Made by a program: the position numbers and the translations under genes
Shown here: piece after piece, positions 1 through 9,361 of the stretch
Layout of the letters: each line of letters opens with the position of its first letter
Position numbering within the stretch: the first letter of the stretch is position 1
The notes under the pieces: generated by a model
The model's input: the letters and a program-made list of their open reading frames with translations, nothing else
Database searches by the model: none
Told to the model about the DNA's origin: nothing
NCBI GenBank assembly: GCA_902798965.1
Contig: CADBYS010000022.1
Span: 20,652-84,651, forward strand
Origin: an uncultured Bacteroidales bacterium
Lineage (GTDB): Bacteria; Bacteroidota; Bacteroidia; Bacteroidales; Paludibacteraceae
Length of the DNA stretch: 64,000 bases
Reading direction: 5' to 3'

Positions 1-695
1 CCTGCGTGATGGACTTCCCCTTGCAAGAGGCTATGATTGCCGCACTGAGCAACAACGGCGAAGGCTGGGGCAACGGAATGCTCAAGTGCTATGAGGTAGT
101 GGCTGAGGATTTCCTGTACGCTCATCCCGACAACCTGCTCATCTTCAATAGCAACCACGACACCCCGCGTGTTCGCGACATGTTGCTCGACAAGAGTTAC
201 GACCGCAACAAACTCATCGTAGCACTGCTGGCTACCATGCGCGGTATTCCGCAACTCACCTACGGCGAAGAGTACGGACTCATCTCCCTCAACCCCGAAG
301 ATGTAGGTAACCACGGTGCGCTGCGCGTTAACCATCCCTGGTTCAAAGGTACAGCCTCCAAGCTGGAGCCCGAACAGGAAGACCTGTACAAGTACTACGC
401 CAAGATCCTGAACTGGCGTCGTGATTGCAAGACTATCCACGAGGGCAAACTGATGCACTTCCTCAGCCGCGACAATACGTACGCTTACGTGCGTTATACG
501 GATAAAGAGGCTGTGCTCGTATATATCAATGCCAGCAACGAGGAACGCCAGATGCCTGTGGCTCAATACCACGAGGTACTGATGAACTATCAGAAGAAAG
601 GCACGGATGTCGTTTCCGATCAGCCGTTCGACCTCAACCAGCGCATCACCGTTAAGCCGCTCACAGCTATCATCCTGCCGCTGGAGCATCTTTAA
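1..695 (+). CDS. Glycoside hydrolase family 13 (alpha-amylase type), C-terminal part
   Basis: The gene enters from outside the window; the frame is open from base 3, so the N-terminus and most of the (beta/alpha)8 barrel are missing. The visible 231 residues carry the GH13 conserved region IV (FNSNHDTPR, near visible residue 50), which holds the transition-state-stabilising Asp, followed by the MRGIPQLTYGEE segment typical of neopullulanase/cyclomaltodextrinase-like enzymes. A beta-sandwich C-terminal domain of about 90 residues ends the protein. It probably hydrolyses alpha-1,4-glucans or their oligosaccharides. Family assignment is firm; the exact specificity and the location (no N-terminus visible) cannot be told. 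Confidence 0.88.
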   Translation, partial: CVMDFPLQEAMIAALSNNGEGWGNGMLKCYEVVAEDFLYAHPDNLLIFNSNHDTPRVRDMLLDKSYDRNKLIVALLATMRGIPQLTYGEEYGLISLNPEDVGNHGALRVNHPWFKGTASKLEPEQEDLYKYYAKILNWRRDCKTIHEGKLMHFLSRDNTYAYVRYTDKEAVLVYINASNEERQMPVAQYHEVLMNYQKKGTDVVSDQPFDLNQRITVKPLTAIILPLEHL

Positions 696-702
696 TCTTT
701 CT

Positions 703-737
703 GCGAAGCGGTCTATACTCTTTTAGCGAAGCGGTCT
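703..737 (+). repeat. Two mini-hairpin repeat units upstream of rlmN
   Basis: Two copies of GCGAAGCGGTCTAT (cores at 703-709 and 726-732) fill the 42-bp spacer between the GH13 gene and rlmN. The second copy runs into the start codon: its final CTATG supplies the ATG at 738. No Shine-Dalgarno sequence is present. The same family recurs at 990, 4450, 7358, 8785 and 60395. Confidence 0.85.
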
Positions 738-1901
738 ATGGAACCACTACTTGGTAAGACATTGGCAGAACTGCAGCAGATTGCCTGCGAGGCGGGTTTA
801 CCCCGCTTCGTGGGCAAGCAGCTCTGTGAGTGGATTTACCGCCATCGCGCTACGAGTTTTGAGCAGATGACGAACATCTCGCTCAAGGCGCGACAAGCCT
901 TGCAGGAGAAATATTGCATCGGCCGCTTGGAATCTACCGCACAAGCCGTTTCTGTCGATGGCACACGCAAGTACCTCTTCCCTGTCAATCTAACAGCGAA
1001 GCGATCTAACAGCGATAGCGATCCAACAGCGCAGCGGTCTAACAGCGACAGCGGTCGCTATATAGAGTGCGTGTATCTGCCCGAGGACGACCGCACCACG
1101 CTATGTGTGAGCACACAGGCAGGCTGTAAGATGGGTTGCCGATTCTGCATGACCGGCACCTTGGGTTTTCACGGCAATCTGTCTGCCGCTGATATACTGG
1201 CACAAATACTATACTTCCCCGACTTGACCAATCTGGTGTTAATGGGCGAAGGTGAACCAATGGACAATATCGACAATGTGCTGCGCGCGCTCAACGTACT
1301 GACCTCGGAGTGGGGCTTAGGCTGGAGCGGCAAGCGCATCACGGTTTCTACGGTGGGAGTGTTGGAAAGTCGAAAGTCGAAAGTCGAAAGTCAAAAGCAA
1401 ATAGGAGAAAACGGGAAGCCTGCCTTGCAGCGATTCCTGGAAGAGACAGATTGCCATCTGGCTATATCGCTGCACAATGCGTTCCCTGCCGAGCGCGCGG
1501 CAATCATGCCGGCAGAGCGGCTCACACCCATTCAAGAAGTGCTTGATCTGGTTCGTCAGTACGATTGGACACACCAGCGCCGCTTGTCGTTCGAATATAT
1601 ATGCTGGAGCAGCATGAACGACGATCTACCCCACGCCAAGCAACTGCTTCGGCTGCTCCGAAACCTACCCTGCCGCGTCAATCTTATCCGCTTCCATCAA
1701 ACGGATACAGCGGATGCCCATAGCGGAAAGCCCGCCTCGCTCAAAGCAGACAGACCTATATTCACAGCAAGCGACGAATCGCGCATGATTGCCTTCCGGG
1801 ATTACCTCTCGGATCATGGCATCACATGCACCATTCGTCGCTCGCGTGGCGAAGACATACTTGCCGCGTGCGGCATGTTAGTCAACGCGTTACAGAAGTA
1901 A
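738..1901 (+). CDS. rlmN: 23S rRNA (adenine-C2)-methyltransferase RlmN, with two repeat-derived insertions
   Basis: Radical-SAM enzyme that methylates C2 of A2503 in 23S rRNA (and A37 of some tRNAs in characterised homologues). The CxxxCxxC cluster motif is at Cys130/134/137 (GCKMGCRFC), the GEGEPMDN motif follows near 170, and the second catalytic Cys is near the C-terminus (AACGML). At 387 residues it is about 40 longer than usual. The excess is explained by two insertions: residues 85-106, coded by four mini-hairpin repeat units (990-1055), and about residues 208-229, which include four GAAAGTC heptamers (1365-1392). Both lie in loops between conserved blocks and keep the frame, so the enzyme is probably functional. 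It ends 1 bp before a convergent gene. Confidence 0.96.
   Translation: MEPLLGKTLAELQQIACEAGLPRFVGKQLCEWIYRHRATSFEQMTNISLKARQALQEKYCIGRLESTAQAVSVDGTRKYLFPVNLTAKRSNSDSDPTAQRSNSDSGRYIECVYLPEDDRTTLCVSTQAGCKMGCRFCMTGTLGFHGNLSAADILAQILYFPDLTNLVLMGEGEPMDNIDNVLRALNVLTSEWGLGWSGKRITVSTVGVLESRKSKVESQKQIGENGKPALQRFLEETDCHLAISLHNAFPAERAAIMPAERLTPIQEVLDLVRQYDWTHQRRLSFEYICWSSMNDDLPHAKQLLRLLRNLPCRVNLIRFHQTDTADAHSGKPASLKADRPIFTASDESRMIAFRDYLSDHGITCTIRRSRGEDILAACGMLVNALQK
990..1055 (+). repeat. Four mini-hairpin repeat units inside rlmN
   Basis: Four units of 16/17 bp (990-1005, 1006-1022, 1023-1038, 1039-1055) of the form CTAACAGC-loop-GCGGT. The cores are GC-GAA-GC, GC-GATA-GC, GC-GCA-GC and GC-GACA-GC: the two-base-pair stem is kept while the loop varies. 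The total is 66 bp, exactly 22 codons, so the reading frame survives. Confidence 0.9.
1365..1392 (+). repeat. Four GAAAGTC heptamers inside rlmN
   Basis: Four perfect tandem heptamers, followed by a degenerate AAAAGC, code for part of the second extra loop of RlmN. The same heptamer family, in either orientation, is found at gene borders across the window. Confidence 0.9.
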
Positions 1902-1902
1902 C

Positions 1903-2253
1903 TTACTTACCTAAGCCTTCCAACAATCCTTCTACTGCCCCACCCAACTCAATCAGAGCATCGTGCATTCCGTTGGCACTATCGTCCAGGGAGTGCTTGG
2001 CGAACTTAGCCTTGCAACGGCCTTTCAGCTTACCTATCTCACGCTTCTGCTCGTCGGTGTATTCGTAATTATCCAGCGTTTGGCAGATATCGGCGTAATG
2101 CAGCACGGCTTCGTCCCAATCGGCTGCTGACCAATTGTCGGACTTCTGTTCAATACGTTCGGTAAACTTCTGCAAATCATTGAAAGCAGTTTCCGAGGGG
2201 TTGCAAGCCACAAACAGGAGGCTGAGCAACAGTAATGATAAAATTTTTTTCAT
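1903..2253 (-). CDS. Small lipoprotein of unknown function
   Basis: 116 residues with a lipoprotein signal: KK, a leucine-rich core and the lipobox LFVAC near residue 17. The mature part is short, charged and helical (SDNWSAADWDEAVLHYADIC). It should be lipid-anchored in the envelope. The start codon overlaps the stop of ribF by 4 bp (ATGA), so the two are translationally coupled. No function is recognised; it resembles small Bacteroidales lipoproteins of the DUF6565 kind, but that is a guess. Confidence 0.75.
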   Translation of the reverse strand: MKKILSLLLLSLLFVACNPSETAFNDLQKFTERIEQKSDNWSAADWDEAVLHYADICQTLDNYEYTDEQKREIGKLKGRCKAKFAKHSLDDSANGMHDALIELGGAVEGLLEGLGK

Positions 2254-3146
2254 ATTCTTTGTAAATCTTTGTTTATCTGTTCACGCAATTCGTCCAGCGA
2301 GTTGAAGCGTTGTTCGCTTCGCAGCCGTTCGATGAATTGCAAGGTAAGCGTCTGGTTGTACAGATCACCGTCATATCCGGGTATATGTACCTCAATCGTC
2401 TGGTGCGTATTTCCCACTGTAGGATTCGTACCGATATTCACCAGCGCCATTTTCTCGCCTACATTGCTTTCGACTATCGACTTTTGACTTTCGACTATTA
2501 CCCTAACCTTGTACACTCCCGCCGCGGGCACAAGCTTGGCTGCATCGGGCATAATGTTTGCCGTGGGGAAACCTATCTGCCGGCCAATCATTCGTCCGTG
2601 CACTACCCTTCCGGTCAGGCTGTACTCATAGCCAAGCAGGCGATTCGCGGACTCAATATTCCCCTCGCTCAGGTAATTGCGGATGCGAGTGGATGATGGC
2701 CGCTCGCCATCCTCGCTATACGGCTCGGCGCGTAGCACACGGATGCCTACGGCTTGTGCGATCGAGGCATATTGCTCGTCGCTCATGCGGCCGTCCGAAC
2801 CGAAATGGTGGTTATAACCCATGAGCAGGTACTTCACTTTCCAGCGGTCGGAGAGGTAATCCAAGAATTGCGCGGCGGTCAGAGGTTGCACTTCCGCAAA
2901 GTCAAAGAAATGCACATCGCCGAACTGCCCGAGCAGTCGTTCGCGCTCATCGAGCGTGGTTAGCAGCGGCGGATTGAAGGCATCAGCGCCCTTCAGTTGC
3001 GCCAGCACGCTGCGCGGGTGTTGCAGAAAGGTGAAGATCAGTGCCCGCAAATCATGCTCGGCAGCGTGCATGCGCAGCTGCTCAAACAGGTATCGGTGTC
3101 CCTTGTGAACGCCGTCAAAGAATCCTATGGTTGCTATTGCGGGCAT
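2250..3146 (-). CDS. ribF: Bifunctional riboflavin kinase / FAD synthetase
   Basis: Converts riboflavin to FMN and FMN to FAD. The N-terminal nucleotidyltransferase domain shows GFFDGVHKGH (residues 8-17) and SSTRIRNYL (151-159). The C-terminal kinase domain shows GRVVHGRMIGRQIGFPTANI (about 179-198) and NIGTNPTV. Between two strands of the kinase domain (about residues 218-231) is an extra segment coded by five heptamers (2467-2501), absent from ordinary RibF. First gene of a two-gene unit with the small lipoprotein. Three 29-bp repeats lie upstream of its start. Confidence 0.95.
   Translation of the reverse strand: MPAIATIGFFDGVHKGHRYLFEQLRMHAAEHDLRALIFTFLQHPRSVLAQLKGADAFNPPLLTTLDERERLLGQFGDVHFFDFAEVQPLTAAQFLDYLSDRWKVKYLLMGYNHHFGSDGRMSDEQYASIAQAVGIRVLRAEPYSEDGERPSSTRIRNYLSEGNIESANRLLGYEYSLTGRVVHGRMIGRQIGFPTANIMPDAAKLVPAAGVYKVRVIVESQKSIVESNVGEKMALVNIGTNPTVGNTHQTIEVHIPGYDGDLYNQTLTLQFIERLRSEQRFNSLDELREQINKDLQRI
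2467..2501 (-). repeat. Five heptamers inside ribF
   Basis: Units CTTTCGA, CTATCGA, CTTTTGA, CTTTCGA and CTATTAC on the plus strand, 35 bp in all, code for the extra VESQKSIVES loop of RibF on the minus strand. Confidence 0.88.
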
Positions 3147-3180
3147 GAGAACTGTTTAGTTCACGAATTAATCGAAATAA

Positions 3181-3267
3181 TCGTTCGAGTGAAACGAGAT
3201 AAGAAATAATCGTTCGAGTGAAATGAGATAAGAAATAATCGTTCGAGTGAAACGAGATAAGAATTAA
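3181..3267. repeat. Three 29-bp tandem repeats upstream of ribF
   Basis: Three copies start at 3181, 3210 and 3239, with two or three base differences. Each contains TCGTT-CGAGTGA-AACGA, a 5-bp hairpin. The inner AGTGAAACG resembles the GTGAAAC variant of the mini-hairpin family. They lie between the acyltransferase stop and the ribF start. Confidence 0.92.
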
Positions 3268-3280
3268 ACGAATGCAGTGG

Positions 3281-4417
3281 TTATATTTTTATATAAATCT
3301 TTTTCCTGTATAGCGGGTAAGCGATGCACCACATCAGGGCATCGTAGATCAGTGCGCAGACGAGTGAGCCGCCATTCTCGCCAAACACGGGCAGCATAAT
3401 CTGCTTGTAGTAGTATCCCCATACGGAATAGGTCTCGCCGCCTACATCAAAACGGATATTCGCCATAATGATGGCTAATAGTCCGCTCAGCACGAAGATA
3501 AACAGCGGGTTGACGCCAAAGCTCTCGAACGGCATCAGCCACTCGCCCTTATGGCAAACATCGATGATCCAGATGAGCAAGGCCAGCAACAACGATGCCA
3601 AGCCGCAGGTAAGCAACACGTACGATGCACTCCACAGGCTCTTGTTGATCGGGAAGGCATAATCCAACAGGAAGCCGGCAAGCAGAATGATTGTGCCCAT
3701 GATAAACAGGCGGATTACCACCAGCCTCAGGTCGTTGGTCGTGAAGATCAGTTTGCCGGCATAGCAGCCTAACAGACAGTGAGCGATACACGGTATAGTG
3801 GATAATATGCCCTCGGGGTCAAAAGCTATGCCGCCCAGGTGATACATATGTTGCTCGCCTAATATGGCGCGATCCACGCGCGAGATGATATTCTGCTCCG
3901 TAAGGTCGAAACTGCCGGAGATGCCGATGATCAGGCAGTAAGCAAACAGCAGACCTAATGCTATCTGCGGCAGGTACTTTGCTTTGCTGAGCATCAGCAG
4001 GAAACCTGCAAACAGACTCACCCACCCTAACCGGGGCAACACGCCCATGTAACGCAGCTTGGCTATCGGGTTGTTCCACAGCGCGTCAATCCACTCGCCT
4101 CCGCTGCTCAGCGTGCGGCAACAGATACCAAACCAGCCCATCGCCCAGCCGATCAGTACAATCAGCAGCGAGCGGTAGATAAGGTGACCGATAGTCTTGC
4201 AGGTCATGGCAAAGCCGCGCTTGCGCTGCGATATATACATCGCTACGCCCATCACGAACATAAAGAACGGGAAAACAAGGTCGGTTGGCGTGCAACCGTT
4301 CCATGCTGCATGACGCAAGGGCGCATAGATATGCGCCCAAGTGCCGGGGTTGTTCACGAGAATCATTCCCGCGATGGTTATACCCCTCAATACGTCTAAG
4401 CTGCGAAGCCTACTCAT
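3281..4417 (-). CDS. HGSNAT-like membrane acyltransferase (DUF5009 type)
   Basis: Multi-spanning membrane protein of about 378 residues, roughly ten hydrophobic segments. The N-terminus LRSLDVLRGITIAGMILVNNPG and the following PTDLVFPFFMFVMGVAMYIS are hallmarks of the heparan-alpha-glucosaminide N-acetyltransferase-like family, which moves acetyl groups from cytoplasmic acetyl-CoA onto sugars across the membrane. The start was placed at MSRLRSLD (4417) because codons upstream of it come from intergenic repeat DNA. The substrate is not known. It lies downstream of infB and may be cotranscribed with it. Confidence 0.82.
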   Translation of the reverse strand: MSRLRSLDVLRGITIAGMILVNNPGTWAHIYAPLRHAAWNGCTPTDLVFPFFMFVMGVAMYISQRKRGFAMTCKTIGHLIYRSLLIVLIGWAMGWFGICCRTLSSGGEWIDALWNNPIAKLRYMGVLPRLGWVSLFAGFLLMLSKAKYLPQIALGLLFAYCLIIGISGSFDLTEQNIISRVDRAILGEQHMYHLGGIAFDPEGILSTIPCIAHCLLGCYAGKLIFTTNDLRLVVIRLFIMGTIILLAGFLLDYAFPINKSLWSASYVLLTCGLASLLLALLIWIIDVCHKGEWLMPFESFGVNPLFIFVLSGLLAIIMANIRFDVGGETYSVWGYYYKQIMLPVFGENGGSLVCALIYDALMWCIAYPLYRKKIYIKI

Positions 4418-4462
4418 AGTCGAAAGCCTAATTAGTCTTTTGTCTTTGAGCAAAGCGGTCTA
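4418..4462 (-). repeat. Composite heptamer plus mini-hairpin spacer after infB
   Basis: Read on the minus strand, the infB stop codon TAG is the beginning of TAGACCGCTTTGCTC, a mini-hairpin unit (core GC-TTT-GC). It is followed by AAAGACAAAAGAC heptamers running up to the next start codon. The spacer holds nothing else. Confidence 0.82.
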
Positions 4463-7252
4463 TAATGACTTAGCTACCTCAACCTCTTCAAATGCTTCGA
4501 GTATATCGCCTTCCTTCAGGTCGTCGTAAGCTTTCAGACTCAAGCCGCACTCGGTGTTCACGCCGGCTTCCTTAATATCGTCCTTGCCATGCTTGAGCGA
4601 TGCCAAGTCGGCAGTCTTGATCACTATACCGTCGCGAATCACGCGTACCTTGTTGCCACGTTTGATCTTACCTTCACGAACCAAGCAGCCTGCGATCGTA
4701 CCCACCTTCGAGATATGGAAGGTTTGCAGAACCTCGAGCGTAGCCGTCACCTCTTCCTTGATCTCCGGCGAGAGCATACCTTCCATAGCGGCCTTCACCT
4801 CTTCGATCGCATCGTAGATGATCGAGTAAACGCGGATATCCACCTCCTCTTGCTCCGCCATCTTCTTGGCAGTGCCTGTAGGACGAACGTTGAAGCCGAT
4901 GATGATGGCCTCGGAAGCCGCAGCTAACATGACATCGCTGTCGCTGATGGCACCTACCGCCTTGTGGATCACGTTCACCTGGATATTCTCTGTCGAGAGC
5001 TTGATCATCGAGTCAGCCAGTGCCTCAGCCGAGCCGTCCACATCGGTCTTGATGATGAGGTTCAATTCCTTGAAGTCACCGATCGCCAGACGACGACCTA
5101 TCTCCTCCAAGCCTACGTGTTTCTTCGTGCGGATGGACTGCTCGCGTTGCAGCTGTTCGCGCTTCGAAGCTATATCCTTGGCTTCCTGTTCTGTCGGCAG
5201 TACGTTGAACTCGTCACCTGCCTGCGGAGCGCCGTTCAGTCCGAGCACTACTGCCGGCTCGCCCGGCTTGGCGGCCTGGATGCGCTGACCACGCTCGTTG
5301 AACATCGCTTTTACCTTGCCATGGAACGTACCTGCCAGCAGCACATCGCCCATGTGCAGCGTACCGTCCGATACGAGCACCGTAGCCACATAACCGCGCC
5401 CCTTGTCCAGCGACGATTCGATGATCGAACCTTTGGCGCGACGTTTGGGGTTGGCTTTCAGGTCGAGCATCTCGGCTTCCAGCAGCACCTTGTCCAGCAG
5501 TTCGTGAACGCCTGTACCTTTCTTGGCCGATATGTCTTGGCTCTGATACTTACCGCCCCACTCCTCTACGAGCAGGTTCATATTCGCCAGCTCCTCCTTG
5601 ATCTTGTCGGGGTTAGCGCCGGGCTTGTCGCACTTGTTGATGGCAAATACAATCGGCACGCCTGCAGCCTGCGCGTGGCTGATCGCCTCACGCGTCTGCG
5701 GCATCACGCCGTCGTCGGCAGCTACGATGATGATAGCTATATCCGTCACCTGCGCACCACGTGCACGCATGGCGGTGAACGCCTCGTGACCCGGGGTATC
5801 CAGGAAGGTGATATGCTTGCCGGTCTCGCTCAGCTTCACGTTGTACGCACCGATGTGCTGCGTTATACCGCCCGCCTCACCGGCAATCACGTTCGTGTTG
5901 CGTATATGGTCGAGCAGCGAGGTCTTACCGTGGTCAACGTGACCCATCACGGTTACGATCGGTGCGCGCGGCTCCATATCTTCCTCGTTGTAAGCCTCTT
6001 CCTCCTCGGCAATCTTCTCGGCAACCTTGGCGCTCACATATTCGGTCTGGAAGCCGAACTCCTCGGCAACAATATTGATTGTCTCGGCATCCAGACGCTG
6101 GTTGATACTTACCATCATACCCAGCGACATACATGTTCCGATGATCTTCGTCACCGGCACGTTCATCATCACAGCCAGGTCGTTGGCGGTTACGAACTCA
6201 GTGAGTTTCAGTACCTTGCTTTGTGCCTGCTCTTGTACGCGCTCTGCAGCGGCTTTCTCACGTTCCTGCTCACGGCGTTCACGTTTGTGCTTGCTGGTAG
6301 CGGTCTTACCCTTGTTCCCTTGCAGACGTGCTATGGTCTCCTTGATCTGGCGTTGTACCTCCTCGTCGTCTATCTCTACGCGTACGCCTTTCTTCTTGGA
6401 GCTGTTCTTGCCCTTCTGGTTCTTGACGTCGTTCACGTCCACCTTGTTCTGCTTGATGCGTTCGCGTTTGCGCTTCTCGCTACTGCCCGCACCGCCACCT
6501 TGCTGTGCACGGCGTTGCTGTTCGCGCTCCTCACGCTCTTTCTTCTTCTCCTCCTTCGTCTTCTGACGCGGATGAGTAGCCTGATTCAGGTTGTCGAGGT
6601 CGATCTTGCCGATCACCTTCGGCTGGTGCTTGAGCACGGGTTTGCCCAAGGTGAAGATCTCGGGTTTCTTGGGTTGCTCGGCAGGTTGTTCTTCGGCTTT
6701 GGCTTCCTGATCATTGCGTGCAGCCTCTGCAGCGGCCTGTTCGGCAGCTAAGCGCTGCTGCTCGGCAGCTTGTGCAGCAGCCTGTTCTTCGGCAGCGCGT
6801 TGTGCTTCCAGACGTGCTTGCTCTGCAGCAGCACGTTCCGATTCGAGCCGGGCAGCTTCCTCAGCAGCCAGCCTTGCAGCCTCCGCGGCTTTCTCAGCCT
6901 CCTCAGCAGCCTTGCGGGCAGCCTCCTCGGCAGCTTTCTTTGCCGCCTGAGCCGCTTCCTCCTTGGCCTTGCGGGCTTCCTCGGCGGCTTTGCGGTCGGC
7001 TTCCTGTTGGGCTGTATCCACCGTCAGCACTTTCTGGATGTCGCGTTCCTTGCGCTCCTGCTGTTGGCGGTCGGCTTCCAGACGCAACGCCATGTCCTTG
7101 TTGAACTCCTTGGCAAGCTTCATGTACACATCATCATCGATGCGCAAGTTGGGGTCGGTGTCGATTGACATACCCTGTTTTGCCAAAAATTCAACGGCAG
7201 TTGACATGCCGATATTCAGTTCCTTACACGCTTTAATCAGTTTTATTGCCAT
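4460..7252 (-). CDS. infB: Translation initiation factor IF-2
   Basis: GTPase that brings fMet-tRNA to the 30S subunit. 930 residues: IF2N domain at 1-50 ([21 protein letters not shown]), a long Ala/Glu/Arg-rich coiled coil at about 60-190, a basic linker to 340, a second IF2N-like segment near 350-400, and the G domain with GHVDHGKTS (437-445), DTPGHEAF (485) and NKCD (539). The beta-barrel and C-terminal tRNA-binding domains follow. Third gene of the rimP-nusA-infB operon. The large N-terminal extension is usual in Bacteroidota. Confidence 0.98.
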   Translation of the reverse strand: MAIKLIKACKELNIGMSTAVEFLAKQGMSIDTDPNLRIDDDVYMKLAKEFNKDMALRLEADRQQQERKERDIQKVLTVDTAQQEADRKAAEEARKAKEEAAQAAKKAAEEAARKAAEEAEKAAEAARLAAEEAARLESERAAAEQARLEAQRAAEEQAAAQAAEQQRLAAEQAAAEAARNDQEAKAEEQPAEQPKKPEIFTLGKPVLKHQPKVIGKIDLDNLNQATHPRQKTKEEKKKEREEREQQRRAQQGGGAGSSEKRKRERIKQNKVDVNDVKNQKGKNSSKKKGVRVEIDDEEVQRQIKETIARLQGNKGKTATSKHKRERREQEREKAAAERVQEQAQSKVLKLTEFVTANDLAVMMNVPVTKIIGTCMSLGMMVSINQRLDAETINIVAEEFGFQTEYVSAKVAEKIAEEEEAYNEEDMEPRAPIVTVMGHVDHGKTSLLDHIRNTNVIAGEAGGITQHIGAYNVKLSETGKHITFLDTPGHEAFTAMRARGAQVTDIAIIIVAADDGVMPQTREAISHAQAAGVPIVFAINKCDKPGANPDKIKEELANMNLLVEEWGGKYQSQDISAKKGTGVHELLDKVLLEAEMLDLKANPKRRAKGSIIESSLDKGRGYVATVLVSDGTLHMGDVLLAGTFHGKVKAMFNERGQRIQAAKPGEPAVVLGLNGAPQAGDEFNVLPTEQEAKDIASKREQLQREQSIRTKKHVGLEEIGRRLAIGDFKELNLIIKTDVDGSAEALADSMIKLSTENIQVNVIHKAVGAISDSDVMLAAASEAIIIGFNVRPTGTAKKMAEQEEVDIRVYSIIYDAIEEVKAAMEGMLSPEIKEEVTATLEVLQTFHISKVGTIAGCLVREGKIKRGNKVRVIRDGIVIKTADLASLKHGKDDIKEAGVNTECGLSLKAYDDLKEGDILEAFEEVEVAKSL

Positions 7253-7283
7253 CTTGCTATTTCTTTTTTTTTCTTTGATTTAT

Positions 7284-7403
7284 AGACCGTTCACTCCGTT
7301 CACTAAAGGAGTAAGGATTAAAGACTTATATGTATCAGACGAGTGTAATTCGTCTTTACTCTTTCAGTGAAACGGTCTTTACTCCTTCAGCGAAGCGGTC
7401 TTA
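7284..7403 (-). repeat. Mini-hairpin repeat block between nusA and infB
   Basis: The 148-bp spacer is almost entirely repeat DNA. Two 23-bp units (7358-7380 with core GT-GAA-AC, 7381-7403 with core GC-GAA-GC) end at the nusA stop. An inverted unit (TAGACCGTTCACT) is near 7285. A variant with the 6-bp hairpin AGACGA...TCGTCT is at 7337-7355. The nusA stop codon TAA is part of the last unit. Confidence 0.82.
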
Positions 7404-8666
7404 TTTCTCGTCTTCTGCGAACTCTGCTTCGAGAATTCGAATCACATCATCGATCGTTTCCTCTTCCAGGTCGGTGCGCTCGATCAGATCTTTCTTGTCA
7501 ACCGCCAGCACAGCCTTGGCTGTATCCAGTCCGGCAGCTTTCAGGGTATCGATAACCCACTGATCGATCTCGTCGTTGAACTCGTCGAGATAGATATCCT
7601 CGATATCCTCACCTTCCATCTCACGATAAACCTCGATCTCGTAGCCGGTGAGCATGCTTGCCAGCTTGATGTTGAATCCGCCCTTACCGATAGCCAGACT
7701 CACCTCTTCGCTGCGCAGATAAACCTCGGCCTTCTTCTCTTCCTCGTTGATGGTCATCGAGGAGATCTTGGCGGGAGCCAATGCGCGCTGTATGTACAGG
7801 TTGATGTTCGAACTGTAGTTGATCACGTCGATATTCTCGTTGCGCAGCTCGCGAACGATGCCGTGGATACGTGCACCTTTTATACCTACGCACGCGCCTA
7901 CGGGGTCGATGCGGTCATCGAAGCTCTGTACGGCTACTTTGGCGCGCTCACCCGGGATACGGGCAATGTTCTTGATGGCGATGATGCCGTCGTGTACCTC
8001 CGGCACTTCCTGCTCGAACAGGCGCTGCAGGAACAGCGGGCTGGTACGGCTCAGGATAATCTTCGGGTTCTGGTTCTTGTTGTCCACCTGTACCACTACG
8101 GCACGCACGGTGTCGCCCTTGCGGTAGAAGTCGGTAGGTATCTGATTCTGCTTGGGCAGGTAGAGCTCATTGTTCTCCTCGTCGAGCAGCAGCATCTCCT
8201 TTTTCCATACCTGGTACAACTCACCCGAAACGATCTGTCCGAGTTTCTCGCTGTAACGCATGTACAGGTCTTCCTTCTTGAGGTCAAGGATCTTCGTGGC
8301 GAGCGTCTGACGCAGGTTCAGAATCATTCGACGGCCGAACACGTCGAAGTCCACCCTATCCGTCACTTCCTCACCTACCTCGGCTTCGTCGTCGAGCTTG
8401 AGGGCGTCGCTCAGGGCGATCTGTGTATTCTCGTTCGCTACGTCGTCATCCTCCATCACCAGACGGTTACGATAAACCTCCAGGTCACCCTTGTCGGGGT
8501 TGATGATCACGTCGTAGTTGGCATCGGTGCCGTACATCTTTGCAATCACGCTGCGGAACGACTCTTCCAGCACGTTGATCAGCGTCTGCTTGTCAATGTT
8601 CTTGAACTCCTTGAAGTCCTTAAAAATTTCAATCAGATTGATTGAATCTGTCTTTTTTGTTGCCAT
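7401..8666 (-). CDS. nusA: Transcription termination/antitermination protein NusA
   Basis: RNA polymerase-associated factor modulating pausing, termination and rRNA antitermination. 421 residues: N-terminal RNAP-binding domain (1-125), S1 domain (about 135-200, including KGDTVRAVVVQVD), and two KH domains with GACVGIKGARIHGI and IGKGGFNIKLAS. The acidic C-terminus (LEEETIDDVIRILEAEFAEDE) is short, as in other Bacteroidota, and lacks the extra repeats of E. coli NusA. Middle gene of the rimP-nusA-infB operon. Confidence 0.97.
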   Translation of the reverse strand: MATKKTDSINLIEIFKDFKEFKNIDKQTLINVLEESFRSVIAKMYGTDANYDVIINPDKGDLEVYRNRLVMEDDDVANENTQIALSDALKLDDEAEVGEEVTDRVDFDVFGRRMILNLRQTLATKILDLKKEDLYMRYSEKLGQIVSGELYQVWKKEMLLLDEENNELYLPKQNQIPTDFYRKGDTVRAVVVQVDNKNQNPKIILSRTSPLFLQRLFEQEVPEVHDGIIAIKNIARIPGERAKVAVQSFDDRIDPVGACVGIKGARIHGIVRELRNENIDVINYSSNINLYIQRALAPAKISSMTINEEEKKAEVYLRSEEVSLAIGKGGFNIKLASMLTGYEIEVYREMEGEDIEDIYLDEFNDEIDQWVIDTLKAAGLDTAKAVLAVDKKDLIERTDLEEETIDDVIRILEAEFAEDEK

Positions 8667-8700
8667 TGTATATTGTTGTTATTATATTCTTAGAAGAAAG

Positions 8701-8824
8701 ACCGATCGTTTCACTCACTCAAAGTCGAAAGTCGAAAGCCTAATCACCTTTCCAAACGCTAATACATTATAGGCTTTTGTCTTTGAGCGCAGCGGTCTTT
8801 TGTCTTTGAGGCGTAGCCGGTCTA
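8701..8824 (-). repeat. Composite heptamer and mini-hairpin block between rimP and nusA
   Basis: Contains AAAGTCG heptamers (8721-8734) and two copies of the composite CTTTTGTCTTTGAG followed by a mini-hairpin core (GC-GCA-GC, then GGC-GTA-GCC). The last unit ends in GGTCTA, and that CTA is the rimP stop codon read on the minus strand. No other signal is visible in the 155-bp spacer. Confidence 0.82.
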
Positions 8825-9292
8825 AAACTTAAGATCGTACTTGCAGTACTTCACCTCATCGTAGCGCCAGGTGTGGGTAACGATCTGTGTCTGTTTGCGT
8901 TTCTTGCCTTCCACTTCCACTTTCTCCTCGCAATCCACGCTGAATGTCTCTTCATCCACGCTTACCAGTTGCCCGCGGTATTTCTTGCCGTCAGCAGCCA
9001 GCACTTCCACGTTGTGCCCGAGGTGCTTATTGTACTGCATCTTCGTCTTGAAGGGGTCAACGATGCTCACGCTGCCTACCTCCAGTGCATAGTCAGGTTC
9101 ACCGGCTTGCTCCAGGTAGTCCACCAGATGTCTGTTCAGCTCTGCGCAGAAGTCCACGTCTGTACCTTCCAACCTGTCCACTTCCACCAGGACGGAGTTG
9201 TCCGGTCGTATGCTGAGCGTTATCAACTCATAGCCTGTTCCGTTGAGGAACTCATTTATCGCCGCGCGAAGATCGTGTTCAGTCGTTATCAT
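8822..9292 (-). CDS. rimP: Ribosome maturation factor RimP
   Basis: Small-subunit assembly factor. 156 residues from the start MITTEHDL at 9292, which matches the normal family length. An in-frame upstream start at 9385 would add an improbable 31 residues inside the leader. The N-terminal alpha/beta domain (VEVDRLEGTDVDFCAELNRHL, about residues 30-50) and the C-terminal SH3-like barrel (GHNVEVLAADGKKYRGQL) are both present. First gene of the rimP-nusA-infB operon, with a promoter at 9398-9405 and a leader of about 100 nt carrying a 5' hairpin. Confidence 0.93.
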   Translation of the reverse strand: MITTEHDLRAAINEFLNGTGYELITLSIRPDNSVLVEVDRLEGTDVDFCAELNRHLVDYLEQAGEPDYALEVGSVSIVDPFKTKMQYNKHLGHNVEVLAADGKKYRGQLVSVDEETFSVDCEEKVEVEGKKRKQTQIVTHTWRYDEVKYCKYDLKF

Positions 9293-9361
9293 CGTTGTTT
9301 TGTTGTTTGTATCGTGTACCGATCGTTTGTTATATGTTTCGTGCTGTTTCATTAATGAAAT

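Noticed and set aside
990-1400. The two odd segments of rlmN as signs of a pseudogene
   Set aside because: Both insertions keep the frame, all catalytic motifs before and after them are intact, and the gene ends normally.
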